Source: Nitrospirillum pindoramense
GTDB lineage: Bacteria > Pseudomonadota > Alphaproteobacteria > Azospirillales > Azospirillaceae
DNA: 64,000 bases
Assembly (NCBI RefSeq): GCF_007827955.1
Contig: NZ_VITR01000004.1
Coordinates: 261,099 to 325,098 of the forward strand
Direction: 5' to 3'
The translations under genes and the position numbers were made by a program. Under the pieces are notes generated by a model, which saw nothing but the letters and a program-made list of their open reading frames with translations, did not search any database and was not told the origin of the DNA. Shown here one piece after another: positions 27,901-36,012 of the stretch. Position 1 is the first letter of the stretch. Every line of letters begins with the position of its first letter.

Positions 27901-28120
27901 CGGCCATCTGCACCTCGATGGGCACGGTGATGTACCGCTCGATCTCTTCCGCCGACTGACCGCTGTTCTGCGTCACGATCTCCACCATGGGCGGGACCGG
28001 ATCGGGATAAGCCTCGATATTCAGATGCAGGAAAGCGCCCACACCCACCACCAGCAGGGCGGCCAGCGCCGCCAGCATCAGGACGCGCTGGCGCAGCGCG
28101 AAAATGACGACCTTGTTCAT
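24947..28120 (-). CDS. Heavy-metal efflux RND pump (CzcA/CusA family)
   Basis: The 1057-aa inner-membrane pump starts MNKVVIFALRQRVLMLAALAALL with family features HLNIEAYPDPVPPMVEIVTQ, a membrane helix 4 proton-relay motif DFGLIVDATVIMVEN around residue 400 (the acidic residues of CzcA kept), and PEDRGSLDAIRHITV in the periplasmic part. It expels divalent (Czc) or monovalent (Cus) metal ions by proton antiport. The relay motif supports the heavy-metal class, but which metal is exported cannot be told. The adaptor gene ends 4 bp before this gene starts and the channel gene overlaps its end, giving a compact three-gene operon. Confidence 0.95.
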   Translation of the reverse strand: MNKVVIFALRQRVLMLAALAALLVVGVGAFLHLNIEAYPDPVPPMVEIVTQNSGQSAEEIERYITVPIEVQMAGIPHVTAIRSVSLFGLSDIKIQFTYDFTYDEAVQRVTNQLSQLSNLPSGVQPAISPESPIGEILRYQVVGPPGYSVTDLKTLQDWVLQRRFKAVPGVIDVSGWGGKTKAYEVTVDQRKLTAYGLTIPGVLQSLNNANINVGGQTVNIGDQAMVVRGVGLIHSADDIRGTMLAANGGTPVLVGDVATVTVGNQPRLGIAGRDDQDDIVQGIVLMRRGAESKPTILAAKAEMEKINNSGILPPGVYLKTIYDRSDLIDLTTHTVMHNMVMGIVLIFFVQWLFLGDLRSAVIVAATVPFALFFAILIMTLRGESANLLSVGAIDFGLIVDATVIMVENIFRHLAQPPKERFAKSSILHSVRQDVILKGRFGVIANSAVEVNRAIFFSAAIIIAGFVPLFTLSGVEGHIFGPMAKTYAYAIAGGLIATFTISPALSAILLPEQVREHDTVVVRVLHRLYPPLLRMALANRRLVLAVASVLMLLAIACTRFMGMEFLPHLEEGNLWIRANLPLSISLEAGTEAVDGIRRVIKSYPEVETVISQHGRPDDGTDATGFFNAEFFVPLKPFDSWPKGWDKERLTRDIEAKLSDRFPGIEFNFSQYIEDNVEEAASGVKGENSVKLFGNDLETLEKTANHIKQVMSTVPGVTDLGVFKSLGQPTIKITVDRAKAARYGLATGDVNAVVQAAIGGQAAGNLYEDGSDRNFPIVVRLSPEDRGSLDAIRHITVGTTALGTGTAPIPLADVADIRMVSGASFIYREGQGRYIPIKFSVRGRDLGGAVLEAQQKVADQVQLPGGYRLEWVGEFGNLQDAVRRLAVAVPVSLVLICVLLYLNFSSMTDTLLAASVMPMALIGGIFILAVTGTPFSISAAIGFIGLFGISVMEGIIVISYFNQLVHAGIERSVALVKAAETRLRPVMMTCIAACVGLLPAALSHGIGSQVQRPLAMVVVGGILLAPVLILVVLPVLISLFSSRTALPVQDGPAPVVEAE

Positions 28121-28124
28121 GATG

Positions 28125-29369
28125 TCAGTCGCCCTGCGCCGCGCGGTCGATGAACAGGGCGCCCTTGGTCACCACGCTGTCCCCCGCCTTGAGGCCGTTC
28201 AGCACCTCCACCAAACCGTCCTGCTGCCGCCCCAGCGTGACGGTGCGCAGGGCCAGGGTGTGGTGGGCGGCATCGGCCACCCAGACACGGGCGTCGTCCC
28301 CCTCGTGGATCACCGCCCGTTCGGGCACGGCCAGGACGGGCGCCGCCAGCGAGGACAGCAGACGGACCACGGCCATCATCTCCGGCTTCAGGGCGCCATC
28401 GGCATTGTCCAGGGTGACCCGCACCGCCAGGCGCCGGGTCGCGGGATCCAGGGCCGGCGCCACCGCCGTCACATGGCCGCGAAACACCCGCGCGGGATAG
28501 GCGGGCACCCGCGCCTCCACCTCCTGCCCCACCGCCACGGCCGGCGCGTCGGCCTCGCGCACATTGGCCAGCAACCAGACGGTGGACAGGTCGGCGATGG
28601 TGAAGGCCACGGCGCCACCGCTGGCGGCGCCATTGACATACTGGCCCGGGGCCACCTGGCGCTGAAGCACGGTGCCGGCGATGGGCGCCCGCACCGGCGT
28701 GGGCACGAGGGCGGCACCCTCGTTCGCCAGCGCCGCGATCTCCTGCGGCGTGCGGCCCAGCACCCGCAGACGATCCCGCACCGCGGCCAGGGCGGCATGC
28801 GCCGTGTGCGCCGCCGTTTCCGCCGTCACCAGGTCGGCCTGCGACTGCTGCCAATCCTTCAGGGCGCCGCCATCCGCCTGGTAGAGGTCATGCTGGCGCT
28901 GCTCCGTCGCGCGGGCCTGGCGAAGCTGGGCATCGGCCGCCGCGACCGCCGAGGCGGCGCTGGCCAGGTCGCTGCGGCCCTGGGCGATGTCGGCGGCCTC
29001 CACGGTCATCAGCACAGCGTCCTTGGCCACATGATCGCCCACCCGCGCCATGACGGTACCCACCTGGCCGGTGACCGGGGAATAGACCGGGGTGGTCGCC
29101 TCATCATTGGCCGCCACGCGGCCATCGGTGTCGATGTGGGTCTGGAAGGGGTGCGGGGTCACGGCATCCATCCCCAGCGTCGCCCACTGGCCCGGCGTCA
29201 CCTGGAAGGTGCCGGGGGCGGGATCGGCCTGTGGGGGCGCCGCCGCCACGGCAGGCGTCACGTCACTCTCGCGGATCACGATCATGGCGACCACGGCGAC
29301 CAGAAGAAGGGTAGCCCCCAACCACTGCAGTCCATGGCCCGAACCGGAAAGAAAGCGGCGAAAACGCAC
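28125..29369 (-). CDS. RND efflux periplasmic adaptor (CzcB/CusB-like)
   Basis: The 414-aa membrane-fusion protein has one N-terminal membrane anchor (LQWLGATLLLVAVVAMIVI), a lipoyl/barrel-sandwich domain (VYSPVTGQVGTVMARVGDHVAKDAVLMTV ... VRAPIAGTVLQRQVAPGQYV), an alpha-hairpin (residues about 130-205) and beta-barrel/membrane-proximal domains. It links the inner pump and outer channel. No His-rich metal-binding N-terminus is visible. The start is GTG with GGAG about 8 bases upstream; it is the first gene of the operon. A TetR-type palindrome lies about 280 bp upstream. Confidence 0.92.
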   Translation of the reverse strand: MRFRRFLSGSGHGLQWLGATLLLVAVVAMIVIRESDVTPAVAAAPPQADPAPGTFQVTPGQWATLGMDAVTPHPFQTHIDTDGRVAANDEATTPVYSPVTGQVGTVMARVGDHVAKDAVLMTVEAADIAQGRSDLASAASAVAAADAQLRQARATEQRQHDLYQADGGALKDWQQSQADLVTAETAAHTAHAALAAVRDRLRVLGRTPQEIAALANEGAALVPTPVRAPIAGTVLQRQVAPGQYVNGAASGGAVAFTIADLSTVWLLANVREADAPAVAVGQEVEARVPAYPARVFRGHVTAVAPALDPATRRLAVRVTLDNADGALKPEMMAVVRLLSSLAAPVLAVPERAVIHEGDDARVWVADAAHHTLALRTVTLGRQQDGLVEVLNGLKAGDSVVTKGALFIDRAAQGD

Positions 29370-29994
29370 CCTCTACACTCCACACGCCGTTTGGCGCCGC
29401 ACGGGTCAAGGTTAAGAAACCGTGGCGCGATGACGCACCCGTGCATTGCACCGCAAAAACAAGGAAGCGCGAAATCGCACCTTTGGCGGAAAGTGGCAAT
29501 GGGCTATTTCAGCGCAGGCGGGCGGCGAATTATTGGCTTGCTGGGGAATTTTCCCAGCAGGGCAACCATTGCCGGAAAAATTTGACTGTAATGTTACGGC
29601 TCCCGCGCCGCAATGATGCCGTTTTCCCTTGCGATAAGGTCCCCAGCGCCGACTGAACGCCGACCAGCGTTCAGTCGCAGACGCACCAAGGGTCGCGGGC
29701 CGCGCCATTTGCCGCATGGACCTATCACCAACGGCGGAGGGGGTTCCACTTCCGCCGTGGGGCCCCTCTTTCGTCATCCACCCTGCCGATACGCCGATTG
29801 CCCGGCGGAGGTGGATCGGATGTCGCGGATAGGCATTCCGGCGCCCTTCCTAGCGCTTTGGCCGGCCTTCCGGTTGACGGTGAAACCGACCCCGCTATTT
29901 CCCGATTTCGTTACCCGGGAACGGATTTTGAAACCGTCCGAACGGATCACGCGGTGGGCCGCCAAGGCCCGTCACAGAACGTCTGAGGTCGTCG
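29370..29994. other. Gene-free region upstream of the RND operon and small membrane genes
   Basis: This 625-bp divergent gap contains two inverted repeats: a near-palindrome at 29541-29557 (CTGGGGAATTTTCCCAG) and a perfect 10-bp repeat at 29651-29676. No reading frame in it looks like a real gene. Confidence 0.5.
29651..29676. promoter_or_regulatory. TetR-type inverted repeat GACTGAACGC-N6-GCGTTCAGTC
   Basis: A perfect 10-bp inverted repeat with 6-nt spacer. Its TGAACG/CGTTCA arms are typical of operators bound by TetR/AcrR repressors that control efflux pumps. It lies about 280 bp upstream of the RND adaptor gene and about 320 bp upstream of the small membrane genes. A terminator is less likely because no T-run follows. 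Confidence 0.5.
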
Positions 29995-30252
29995 GTGTTG
30001 AACGCCCTGCATAAGCTACTGTCGGTCACCGTCGTTCTGCTGCTGCTGGTTCCCCTGACGGACCTGGCGATGCAGGTTCTGCCGCCGGTGATCGGCGCCC
30101 TGCCGCCGCTGCTGGCGGGCCTGGTCTTCGTCGCGTTTCTCGGCCAAGCGGCCGCGGCCGTGATCCGACGCGCCGGCCCAACAGGGGGCCGAGCCGAAAC
30201 CGGCCCTGGCTCAACCCGTCCTGGTTCACTGCCGAAAGAGATCGCGCCATGA
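29995..30252 (+). CDS. Small membrane protein, paralogue of the next gene
   Basis: The 85-aa product has two hydrophobic segments (about residues 9-26 and 33-56) and a polar, Gly/Pro/Arg-rich tail. The block VPLTDLAMQVLPPVIGAL is clearly related to MLVDLAMSLLPPILAEAL in the next gene, so the two are tandem paralogues. The start is GTG with GAGG upstream. Its stop overlaps the next ATG by 4 bp. I do not recognise the family and no function can be assigned. Confidence 0.7.
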   Translation: MLNALHKLLSVTVVLLLLVPLTDLAMQVLPPVIGALPPLLAGLVFVAFLGQAAAAVIRRAGPTGGRAETGPGSTRPGSLPKEIAP

Positions 30253-30431
30253 ACGCCCCCCTTCGTTCCATCCTTTACGCCATTCTCAGCCTGCTGCTGA
30301 TCATCATGCTGGTGGACCTGGCGATGAGCCTGCTGCCCCCGATCCTGGCAGAGGCGTTGCGCATCATCGTCGGCATCGGCGTGTTCCTGTTCCTGCTGCA
30401 GTTCCTGGCCAGCCTATTCCGACGGACCTAG
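30249..30431 (+). CDS. Small membrane protein, paralogue of the preceding gene
   Basis: The 60-aa protein is almost entirely hydrophobic, with two predicted helices (about 8-29 and 35-55) and a basic end FRRT. The shared DLAM-x2-LPP block and matching spacing to the preceding gene show common descent. The ATG overlaps the upstream stop (ATGA), so translation is coupled. It ends just before an inverted repeat. No known family recognised. Confidence 0.7.
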   Translation: MNAPLRSILYAILSLLLIIMLVDLAMSLLPPILAEALRIIVGIGVFLFLLQFLASLFRRT

Positions 30432-30459
30432 CAAGCCCGGAGTGATCGCTGGGCTTGCT
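30430..30459 (+). terminator. Hairpin after the small membrane gene pair
   Basis: AGCAAGCCC at 30430-30438 pairs with GGGCTTGCT at 30451-30459 across a 12-nt loop, beginning right at the stop codon of the second small gene. No clear T-run follows. Confidence 0.5.
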
Positions 30460-30582
30460 GTGGGGATCGCCGCGGCCAGGGGCCCTATCGCTTCCGTGTT
30501 CCCCATTTGGACCATTTCGCTCTTGACGGCGGCGGCTTTGTCCCACACTCCATAGGGGCGAACCGGATGGGGGATACACGCG

Positions 30583-31362
30583 ATGCGCAAGGGTGTTCAG
30601 CAAACCGCCATGGCTGCCCTGGTGGCCAACCTTATGGCCACCCTCCTGACCAGCGGCCCCGCCCTGGCGGCGGACTCGCCCTCCATTCCGGCGGACAAGC
30701 AGACACCCGGCCATCACACCTACATGCTGGTGCTGAGCTGGGAGCCGGAGTTCTGCTACCTGCATGGCGACGGTCATCCGGAATGCGCGGCGGGCGACCG
30801 GGCCACCAGCTTCGGCGCCACCCACCTGACCCTGCACGGCCTGTGGCCGCAATGGAGCAGCGCCTGCTCCCTCTCCGCGAAGGACAACGACCCGACGTGG
30901 AAGGACCGCGTGTTGCCGCCCCTGTCGCCTGCGGTGCAGAGCACCTTGGCGGAGGTCATGCCGGGCATCGCCTCCGGCCTGACGCTGCATGAGTGGCAGA
31001 AGCACGGCTATTGCAGCGGCCTCAGCGCCGATCAGTATTACGCCCAGGCCGGCGCGATGGTGAAGACGCTGGGCAGCAGCAAGGCCGGCACCCTGCTGGC
31101 CAATGCCACGGGCAAGAGCGTGACGCGCAAGGCCCTGTGCGATGCCCTGGCGGCCGACTTCGGCGAAGCCGCGCGCCAGTCCGCCGTGCTGGGCACGGGC
31201 AAGGCCGCCTTCCTGACCCAGATCACCTTCACCCTCAAGGCGGCCGACGACGGCACCACCGCCCTGGACGCCGCCCACCTGACCGACAGCCCCGCCGACC
31301 AGGCCGGCCGCTGTGACAAGGGCAACCCGGATGAGGCGCTGAAGGTGGCGGGATTCAAGTGA
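30583..31362 (+). CDS. Secreted ribonuclease T2
   Basis: The 259-aa protein has a signal peptide (cleavage near ALA-ADS, residue 29) and both RNase T2 active-site blocks: CAS I LTLHGLWPQW with His85, and CAS II LHEWQKHGYC with His136, Glu137 and His141. It cleaves single-stranded RNA through 2',3'-cyclic phosphates, in the periplasm or outside, and could supply phosphate or nucleosides. The ATG has GGGGGA about 8 bases upstream. The last 50 codons are repeated in decayed form about 1 kb downstream. Confidence 0.93.
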   Translation: MRKGVQQTAMAALVANLMATLLTSGPALAADSPSIPADKQTPGHHTYMLVLSWEPEFCYLHGDGHPECAAGDRATSFGATHLTLHGLWPQWSSACSLSAKDNDPTWKDRVLPPLSPAVQSTLAEVMPGIASGLTLHEWQKHGYCSGLSADQYYAQAGAMVKTLGSSKAGTLLANATGKSVTRKALCDALAADFGEAARQSAVLGTGKAAFLTQITFTLKAADDGTTALDAAHLTDSPADQAGRCDKGNPDEALKVAGFK

Positions 31363-31405
31363 TCACCCTTGATCCATGACAGGCTGACGATGGACAGGTG
31401 AGCCT

Positions 31406-32257
31406 ATGTCGGGCGCGATACCCTTTGATTATGCATCCCAGCAGGCGCCACTGATCGTTGTCGAGGGACAGCTTGGTGAACAGGCGGAAAGAGGGCGTAT
31501 TGTCGTCGACACCGGCGCGACCGCCCCCTTCCCGATATTCCTGAGCGTATCCCAGGCCCAGAGACTGCACCTTCCGCTGTCGGACGATGTTACGCCGGAA
31601 AGCTCGACGGCCATCGGCGGCGGACCGCAAACTTACCGGGAAGGGGAGTTGCCCGCCTTTTCGATCGGCCCCGTCAAGCTGGAACATGCCAAGGTCGCGG
31701 TTCTGCCTATGATCGACGCCATGACGCGGCAGGTCGGCACCCCCGTCGATGCCATCGTTGGCTATCAGTTCCTTCGCAACTATCGTTTCTCCATCGACTA
31801 TGTCGCACACCAGATCGACTTCGCGGCGGCGATAGGGCGGGATGCCGACGCCTTGCCATTCAGCCTCGGCCAAAAGAAGCCCCTGATCCTGGTCCAGGCG
31901 ACGGTGAACGGCGCCGGTCCCTTCACCTTTGAAATCGACACCGGGGCCACTGTGACGACCCTGTCCCCCGACGCGGCGGAGCGCGCCGGAGTTGTCGCCA
32001 CGGGGGACGGTGTCCTCGGCGGCGCAGGCGGGACGGTGGCGGTCCGGCGTGGCGACGCGCGCATCAGCCTTGGTCCCGTAAGTTACGACCTGAGGAATGT
32101 CAGCATTTCCGACCGCCTCTCCGCCATCAGCTCGGCGGCTGGGTCGACGGTCGACGGCATCTTGGGGCTGGACTTCCTATATCGAACCAGGCTGACGATC
32201 GACTATCCAGGCGCCAAGGTATGGATCGTCGGGGCGCCACCACCTGGCGGCCAGTAG
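31406..32257 (+). CDS. Retropepsin-like aspartyl protease with two DTGA domains
   Basis: The 283-aa protein carries two retropepsin-like units: IVVDTGATAP (Asp35) and FEIDTGATVT (Asp178), each followed by a hydrophobic-hydrophobic-Gly block (DAIVGYQFLRNYRFSIDY at 115-132; DGILGLDFLYRTRLTIDY near 250). Two such units in one chain could form a single-chain pepsin-like active site. No signal peptide is evident, unusual for this family. The ATG has AGGTGA upstream. It sits between RNase T2 and the RNase T2 remnant, so it may have been inserted or duplicated into place. Substrate unknown. Confidence 0.82.
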   Translation: MSGAIPFDYASQQAPLIVVEGQLGEQAERGRIVVDTGATAPFPIFLSVSQAQRLHLPLSDDVTPESSTAIGGGPQTYREGELPAFSIGPVKLEHAKVAVLPMIDAMTRQVGTPVDAIVGYQFLRNYRFSIDYVAHQIDFAAAIGRDADALPFSLGQKKPLILVQATVNGAGPFTFEIDTGATVTTLSPDAAERAGVVATGDGVLGGAGGTVAVRRGDARISLGPVSYDLRNVSISDRLSAISSAAGSTVDGILGLDFLYRTRLTIDYPGAKVWIVGAPPPGGQ

Positions 32258-32272
32258 CGCGGCCCTTTACCA

Positions 32273-32416
32273 TTCCTGACCCAGATCACCTGAACCCTCA
32301 AGGCGGCGGATGACGGCACCACCACCGTGGATGCCACCCACCTGAACGACGGCCCCGCCGACCAGACCTGCCAGTGTGACAACGGCAACCCGCATGAGGC
32401 GCTGAGGATGGCGCGG
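32273..32416 (+). pseudogene. Decayed duplicate of the RNase T2 3' end
   Basis: This stretch aligns base for base with 31210-31353 of the RNase T2 gene: FLTQIT, then TLKAADDGTTTVDATHL, then NDGPADQ and CDNGNPHEAL are readable. An in-frame TGA at 32291-32293 breaks it and there is no start. It shows that the end of the RNase T2 gene was once duplicated, with the aspartyl protease gene now between the two copies. Confidence 0.85.
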
Positions 32417-32557
32417 CTCCCCTGGGCTGCGACATTCTGGTCGTTTAAATTTATAAAACCAATTTGCCTTCATGTAGAATGGTATATTTAATTTCGTCTT
32501 AGCGCAATAAATAGTCTGTTAATTTCACATTTACAATTCTAACCAGAAAGAACAGGC

Positions 32558-34444
32558 ATGGGCACTTCTAGAAGGGTGATATGGGCGCTGCTGGCGGGCA
32601 CCATGGGGACGCCGCTGTCGGCCCATGCGGCGGACAAACCTATCGAGTATAAAGAGTCCAGCGCCGAAATCGTGGTGGAACGCGACGGCACATACACCAA
32701 GACCAATCATCTGGAACTGTTGGCGAAGACCACAGCCGCCGCCCATAATATTGGGCAACTCAATGAATACTATAGCGAGAATCTTGAAGATCTGGATATC
32801 GTCGACGCCTACACCCTGAAGGCCGACGGCCGTAAGTTGCCCGTCGATTTGAGCGCCATCCTGACGCAGGCACCCCAGGGCGCCGCCAATGTGCCGCTCT
32901 TCAGCGACCTGAAGATGAAGACCATCATCTTCCGCGACGTCACGGCCGGGGATACCGTCGCCTATACCGCACGACACCATATCAAGGTGCCCTTTCTCAA
33001 GGGCCAGTTCATGGACAATGTGACCTTTTCGCCGACCTTGCTGGTCCGGGATGAGCGGGCCACGATCTCCCTGCCCCGGGACATGCCTCTGAGCATAGAG
33101 GCGCATGGCATCTCCATTACCCAGGAGGCAGTGGGCGACCGCGTTCTCTACCGCTGGCAGTACAGCAATCCTGATCCGCTGACGGAGGATCTGGCGGCTG
33201 TCTCCCAGAAGGATCGCGGGACACGCTTCTTCGTGTCCACGTTCAAGGACTATGACAGCCTGGCCAAGGCTTACGCGGCGGAAACGGCAGCCGCCGAAAC
33301 CGTCACGCCTAAGATACAGGCGAAGGCCGACGAGATTACCGCCGGCGTTACCGATAAGCGGCAGCAAGCCGAAAAGCTGTACGCTTGGGTTAGCACCCAC
33401 ATCCGGTACGTGGGGTTGGAATTCGGCAGAAGCGGCATTATTCCCCACGCGGCGGAAACCGTCATGACCAATGGCTACGGCGACTGCAAGGACCACGCCA
33501 CCCTGCTTGGCACCCTGCTGAAAGCCAAGGGTATCGCCAGCGAATTGGTCCTGATCAACGCCGGCAATGGCTACAGCCTGCCAACCGTCCCCACCTTCGC
33601 CCAGTTCAACCATATGATCAGTTGGCTGCCGGAGTTCCATCTCTACGTCGACACCACCGCCATGGTCGCCCCCTTCGGCGTCCTTCCGTTCTCCGAATAC
33701 GGCAAACCGGTCCTGCATGTCGTCTCAAACGGCGGCGCGGTTCGTCAGGTGCCGGTCTTTCCTACGGGTTCATCGTTGAAGGTTGTCGCGGTGGCGAAAT
33801 TGAATGCCGACGGCGTCATCACGGGGAGTATGGATGCTGAGGGGAACGGTCCCTTCGGCATGAGCCTGCGCGACAGTGCCCAGGAGGCGGAGGCCAAGGG
33901 CCCGGATCGAATGGCCGCGCAATTCCTCCAGGCTTGGGGCTTGGCCGGAAGCGGAACATACACCTTCGACCAATCACCACTTGCTCTAAGCCCCAGCTAT
34001 CGTATCGGGGGCAGCTACACGGCTGACCCCAAGCCGGAAATGCTGACGGGCGCGGGCTTTGGCATGCCCAATGGCTTGCAGATCGTCCTGCCGGTCGGCG
34101 ACCTTCTGATGGGCGACCTCAATATCCCCCGGATCAAGGACACCGAACCCACCCCCTGCTTCAGCGGCCATATGGAGGAAACCCGGTCGCTGGAATTGCC
34201 GGCCGGATACACGGTGACCAAGCTGCCCGGCGACGCCACCATCGCCGACGACCATCTGAAATATGTCAGCCAGTGGTCGCAGAAGGGACAGGTGGTGACG
34301 GTCCGCCGCACCTTTGACACCCATATCGATCAGGCCCTATGCACCGGCGACGTGCGCAAGTCCGCCGCCAAGGCCCTGCTGGCCATCGCCGCCGATCAGC
34401 GGGCGACGATTTCGCTCATGCCGGTCAACACCGCCGGCCATTAA
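32558..34444 (+). CDS. DUF3857/transglutaminase-domain protein, exported
   Basis: The 628-aa protein has a signal peptide (cleavage near AHA-ADK, residue 24), a DUF3857 N-terminal region (residues about 30-225) and a transglutaminase-like core with Cys310 (NGYGDCKDHATLL), His352 (FNHMISWLPE) and Asp365 (LYVDTTA). The C-terminal 230 residues form a beta-rich region. Such proteins act in the periplasm as peptidases or amide-forming enzymes on unknown substrates. An AT-rich 140-bp leader precedes the ATG and a strong terminator follows. It probably forms its own transcription unit. Confidence 0.88.
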   Translation: MGTSRRVIWALLAGTMGTPLSAHAADKPIEYKESSAEIVVERDGTYTKTNHLELLAKTTAAAHNIGQLNEYYSENLEDLDIVDAYTLKADGRKLPVDLSAILTQAPQGAANVPLFSDLKMKTIIFRDVTAGDTVAYTARHHIKVPFLKGQFMDNVTFSPTLLVRDERATISLPRDMPLSIEAHGISITQEAVGDRVLYRWQYSNPDPLTEDLAAVSQKDRGTRFFVSTFKDYDSLAKAYAAETAAAETVTPKIQAKADEITAGVTDKRQQAEKLYAWVSTHIRYVGLEFGRSGIIPHAAETVMTNGYGDCKDHATLLGTLLKAKGIASELVLINAGNGYSLPTVPTFAQFNHMISWLPEFHLYVDTTAMVAPFGVLPFSEYGKPVLHVVSNGGAVRQVPVFPTGSSLKVVAVAKLNADGVITGSMDAEGNGPFGMSLRDSAQEAEAKGPDRMAAQFLQAWGLAGSGTYTFDQSPLALSPSYRIGGSYTADPKPEMLTGAGFGMPNGLQIVLPVGDLLMGDLNIPRIKDTEPTPCFSGHMEETRSLELPAGYTVTKLPGDATIADDHLKYVSQWSQKGQVVTVRRTFDTHIDQALCTGDVRKSAAKALLAIAADQRATISLMPVNTAGH

Positions 34445-34468
34445 GTCCAGGGCGGAGCGCGCAATTGG

Positions 34469-34500
34469 AAAAGGCGGCGCCCGCGAGGACGCCGCCTTTT
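34469..34500. terminator. Bidirectional rho-independent terminator
   Basis: AAAAGGCGGCG (34469-34479) pairs with CGCCGCCTTTT (34490-34500) across a 10-nt loop, with T-runs in both directions. It serves the convergent DUF3857 and gatA genes. Confidence 0.92.
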
Positions 34501-34524
34501 ATCATTCCGGGACCGGAACAGCCG

Positions 34525-36012
34525 TTACGACACCAGGGGCGGAAGCGGCTGCGGGCCGGCGGCCTGTTCGATGACGTGGCCCACCTTCAGCACGGTGGCC
34601 TCATCGAACGGACGGCCCAGCACCTGCAGGCCCAGGGGCAGGCCCTCGCTGCTCAGGCCCGCCGGCACGGACAGGCCGGGCAGGCCCGCCAGGTTGGCCG
34701 GCACGGTGAAGACGTCGTTCAGGTACATGGCGATGGGATCGTCCATCTTCTCGCCGATGCCGAAGGCGGCCGACGGGGCGGTGGGCGTCAGGATGACGTC
34801 GCACTGCTCATACGCCTTGGTGAAGTCCTCGGCGATGCGGGCCCGCACCTTCTGCGCCTTCAGGTAATAGGCGTCGTAGTAGCCGGCCGACAGCACATAG
34901 GTGCCGATCATGATGCGGCGCTTCACCTCGGCGCCGAAGCCCTCGGCGCGGGTGTTCTCGTACATCTCCTTCAGGTCCTTGCCCTCGACGCGCAGGCCGA
35001 AGCGCACGCCGTCATAACGGGCCAGGTTGGAGGAGGCCTCGGCCGGGGCCACGATGTAATAGGCCGGCAGGGCGTACTTGGTGTGCGGCAGGCTGATCTC
35101 CACCGGCGTGGCGCCGGCGGCCTTCAGCCATTCGATACCCTGCTGCCACAGCTTCTCGATCTCGGCCGGCATGCCGTCGACGCGGTATTCCTTGGGAATG
35201 CCCACGCGCAGGCCGCGGATGTCACCGGTCAGCGCGGCGGCGTAGTCCGGCACCGGCAGGTCGATGGAGGTGCTGTCCTTGGGGTCGTAGCCGGCCATGG
35301 AGCGCAGCATCAGGGCCGCGTCCTTCACCGTGCGGGTCATGGGGCCCGCCTGATCCAGGGACGAGGCGAAGGCGACGATGCCCCAGCGCGAGCAGCGGCC
35401 ATAGGTCGGCTTGATACCGACGATGCCGACGAAGCTGGCGGGCTGGCGGATGGAACCGCCGGTATCGGTGCCGGTGGCGCCCAGCGCCAGGCGCGCCGCC
35501 ACGGCGGCGGCCGAACCGCCCGAGGAACCGCCGGGCACCAGCTTGCGGGTGAAGTTGCCGGCTTCGTCCTTGGGCGACCACGGGCTGATCACCGGGCCGT
35601 AGTGGCTGGTGATGTTGGCCGAGCCCATGGCGAATTCGTCCAGGTTCAGCTTGCCCAGCATGACGGCGCCGTCGCGGAACAGCTGGGTGGTCACCGTGCT
35701 TTCATAGGGCGGGACGAAGCCGTCCAGGATGTGGCTGGCGGCCGTGGTCTGCACGCCCTCGGTGCAGAAGAGGTCCTTGATGCCCAGGGGCAGGCCGTCC
35801 AGGGCCCGCTGTTCGCCCTTGGCGTAGCGGGCGTCGGCATCCGCCGCCTGCTTCAGCGCCACGTCCGGCGTCTCGACGATGTAGGCGTTCAGCTCCTTGG
35901 TCGCCGCCATGGCGTCCAGGTGCGCCTGGGTCAGTTCGACGGCGGTGAACTCCTTGGCGGCCAGGCCGGCCAAGGCGTCGGCCATGGTCAGGTGGGTCAG
36001 CTTCGTCATCAC
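34525..36012 (-). CDS. gatA: Glutamyl/aspartyl-tRNA(Gln/Asn) amidotransferase subunit A
   Basis: The 495-aa amidase releases ammonia from glutamine for conversion of Glu-tRNA(Gln) or Asp-tRNA(Asn). The Ser-cisSer-Lys catalytic set is visible: Lys79 (PLGIKD), the GGSSGGS stretch at 161-167 and Ser187 ([14 protein letters not shown]). Length is normal for the family. Its start overlaps the gatC stop by 4 bp (ATGA), the usual gatCA pairing. gatB is not next to it; a terminator and a convergent gene follow directly. Confidence 0.97.
   Translation of the reverse strand: MMTKLTHLTMADALAGLAAKEFTAVELTQAHLDAMAATKELNAYIVETPDVALKQAADADARYAKGEQRALDGLPLGIKDLFCTEGVQTTAASHILDGFVPPYESTVTTQLFRDGAVMLGKLNLDEFAMGSANITSHYGPVISPWSPKDEAGNFTRKLVPGGSSGGSAAAVAARLALGATGTDTGGSIRQPASFVGIVGIKPTYGRCSRWGIVAFASSLDQAGPMTRTVKDAALMLRSMAGYDPKDSTSIDLPVPDYAAALTGDIRGLRVGIPKEYRVDGMPAEIEKLWQQGIEWLKAAGATPVEISLPHTKYALPAYYIVAPAEASSNLARYDGVRFGLRVEGKDLKEMYENTRAEGFGAEVKRRIMIGTYVLSAGYYDAYYLKAQKVRARIAEDFTKAYEQCDVILTPTAPSAAFGIGEKMDDPIAMYLNDVFTVPANLAGLPGLSVPAGLSSEGLPLGLQVLGRPFDEATVLKVGHVIEQAAGPQPLPPLVS

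Noticed and set aside
29613-30014. Possible 133-aa gene upstream of the small membrane proteins
   Set aside because: No ribosome site, no similarity, and it crosses the inverted repeat at 29651-29676; it looks like non-coding regulatory DNA.
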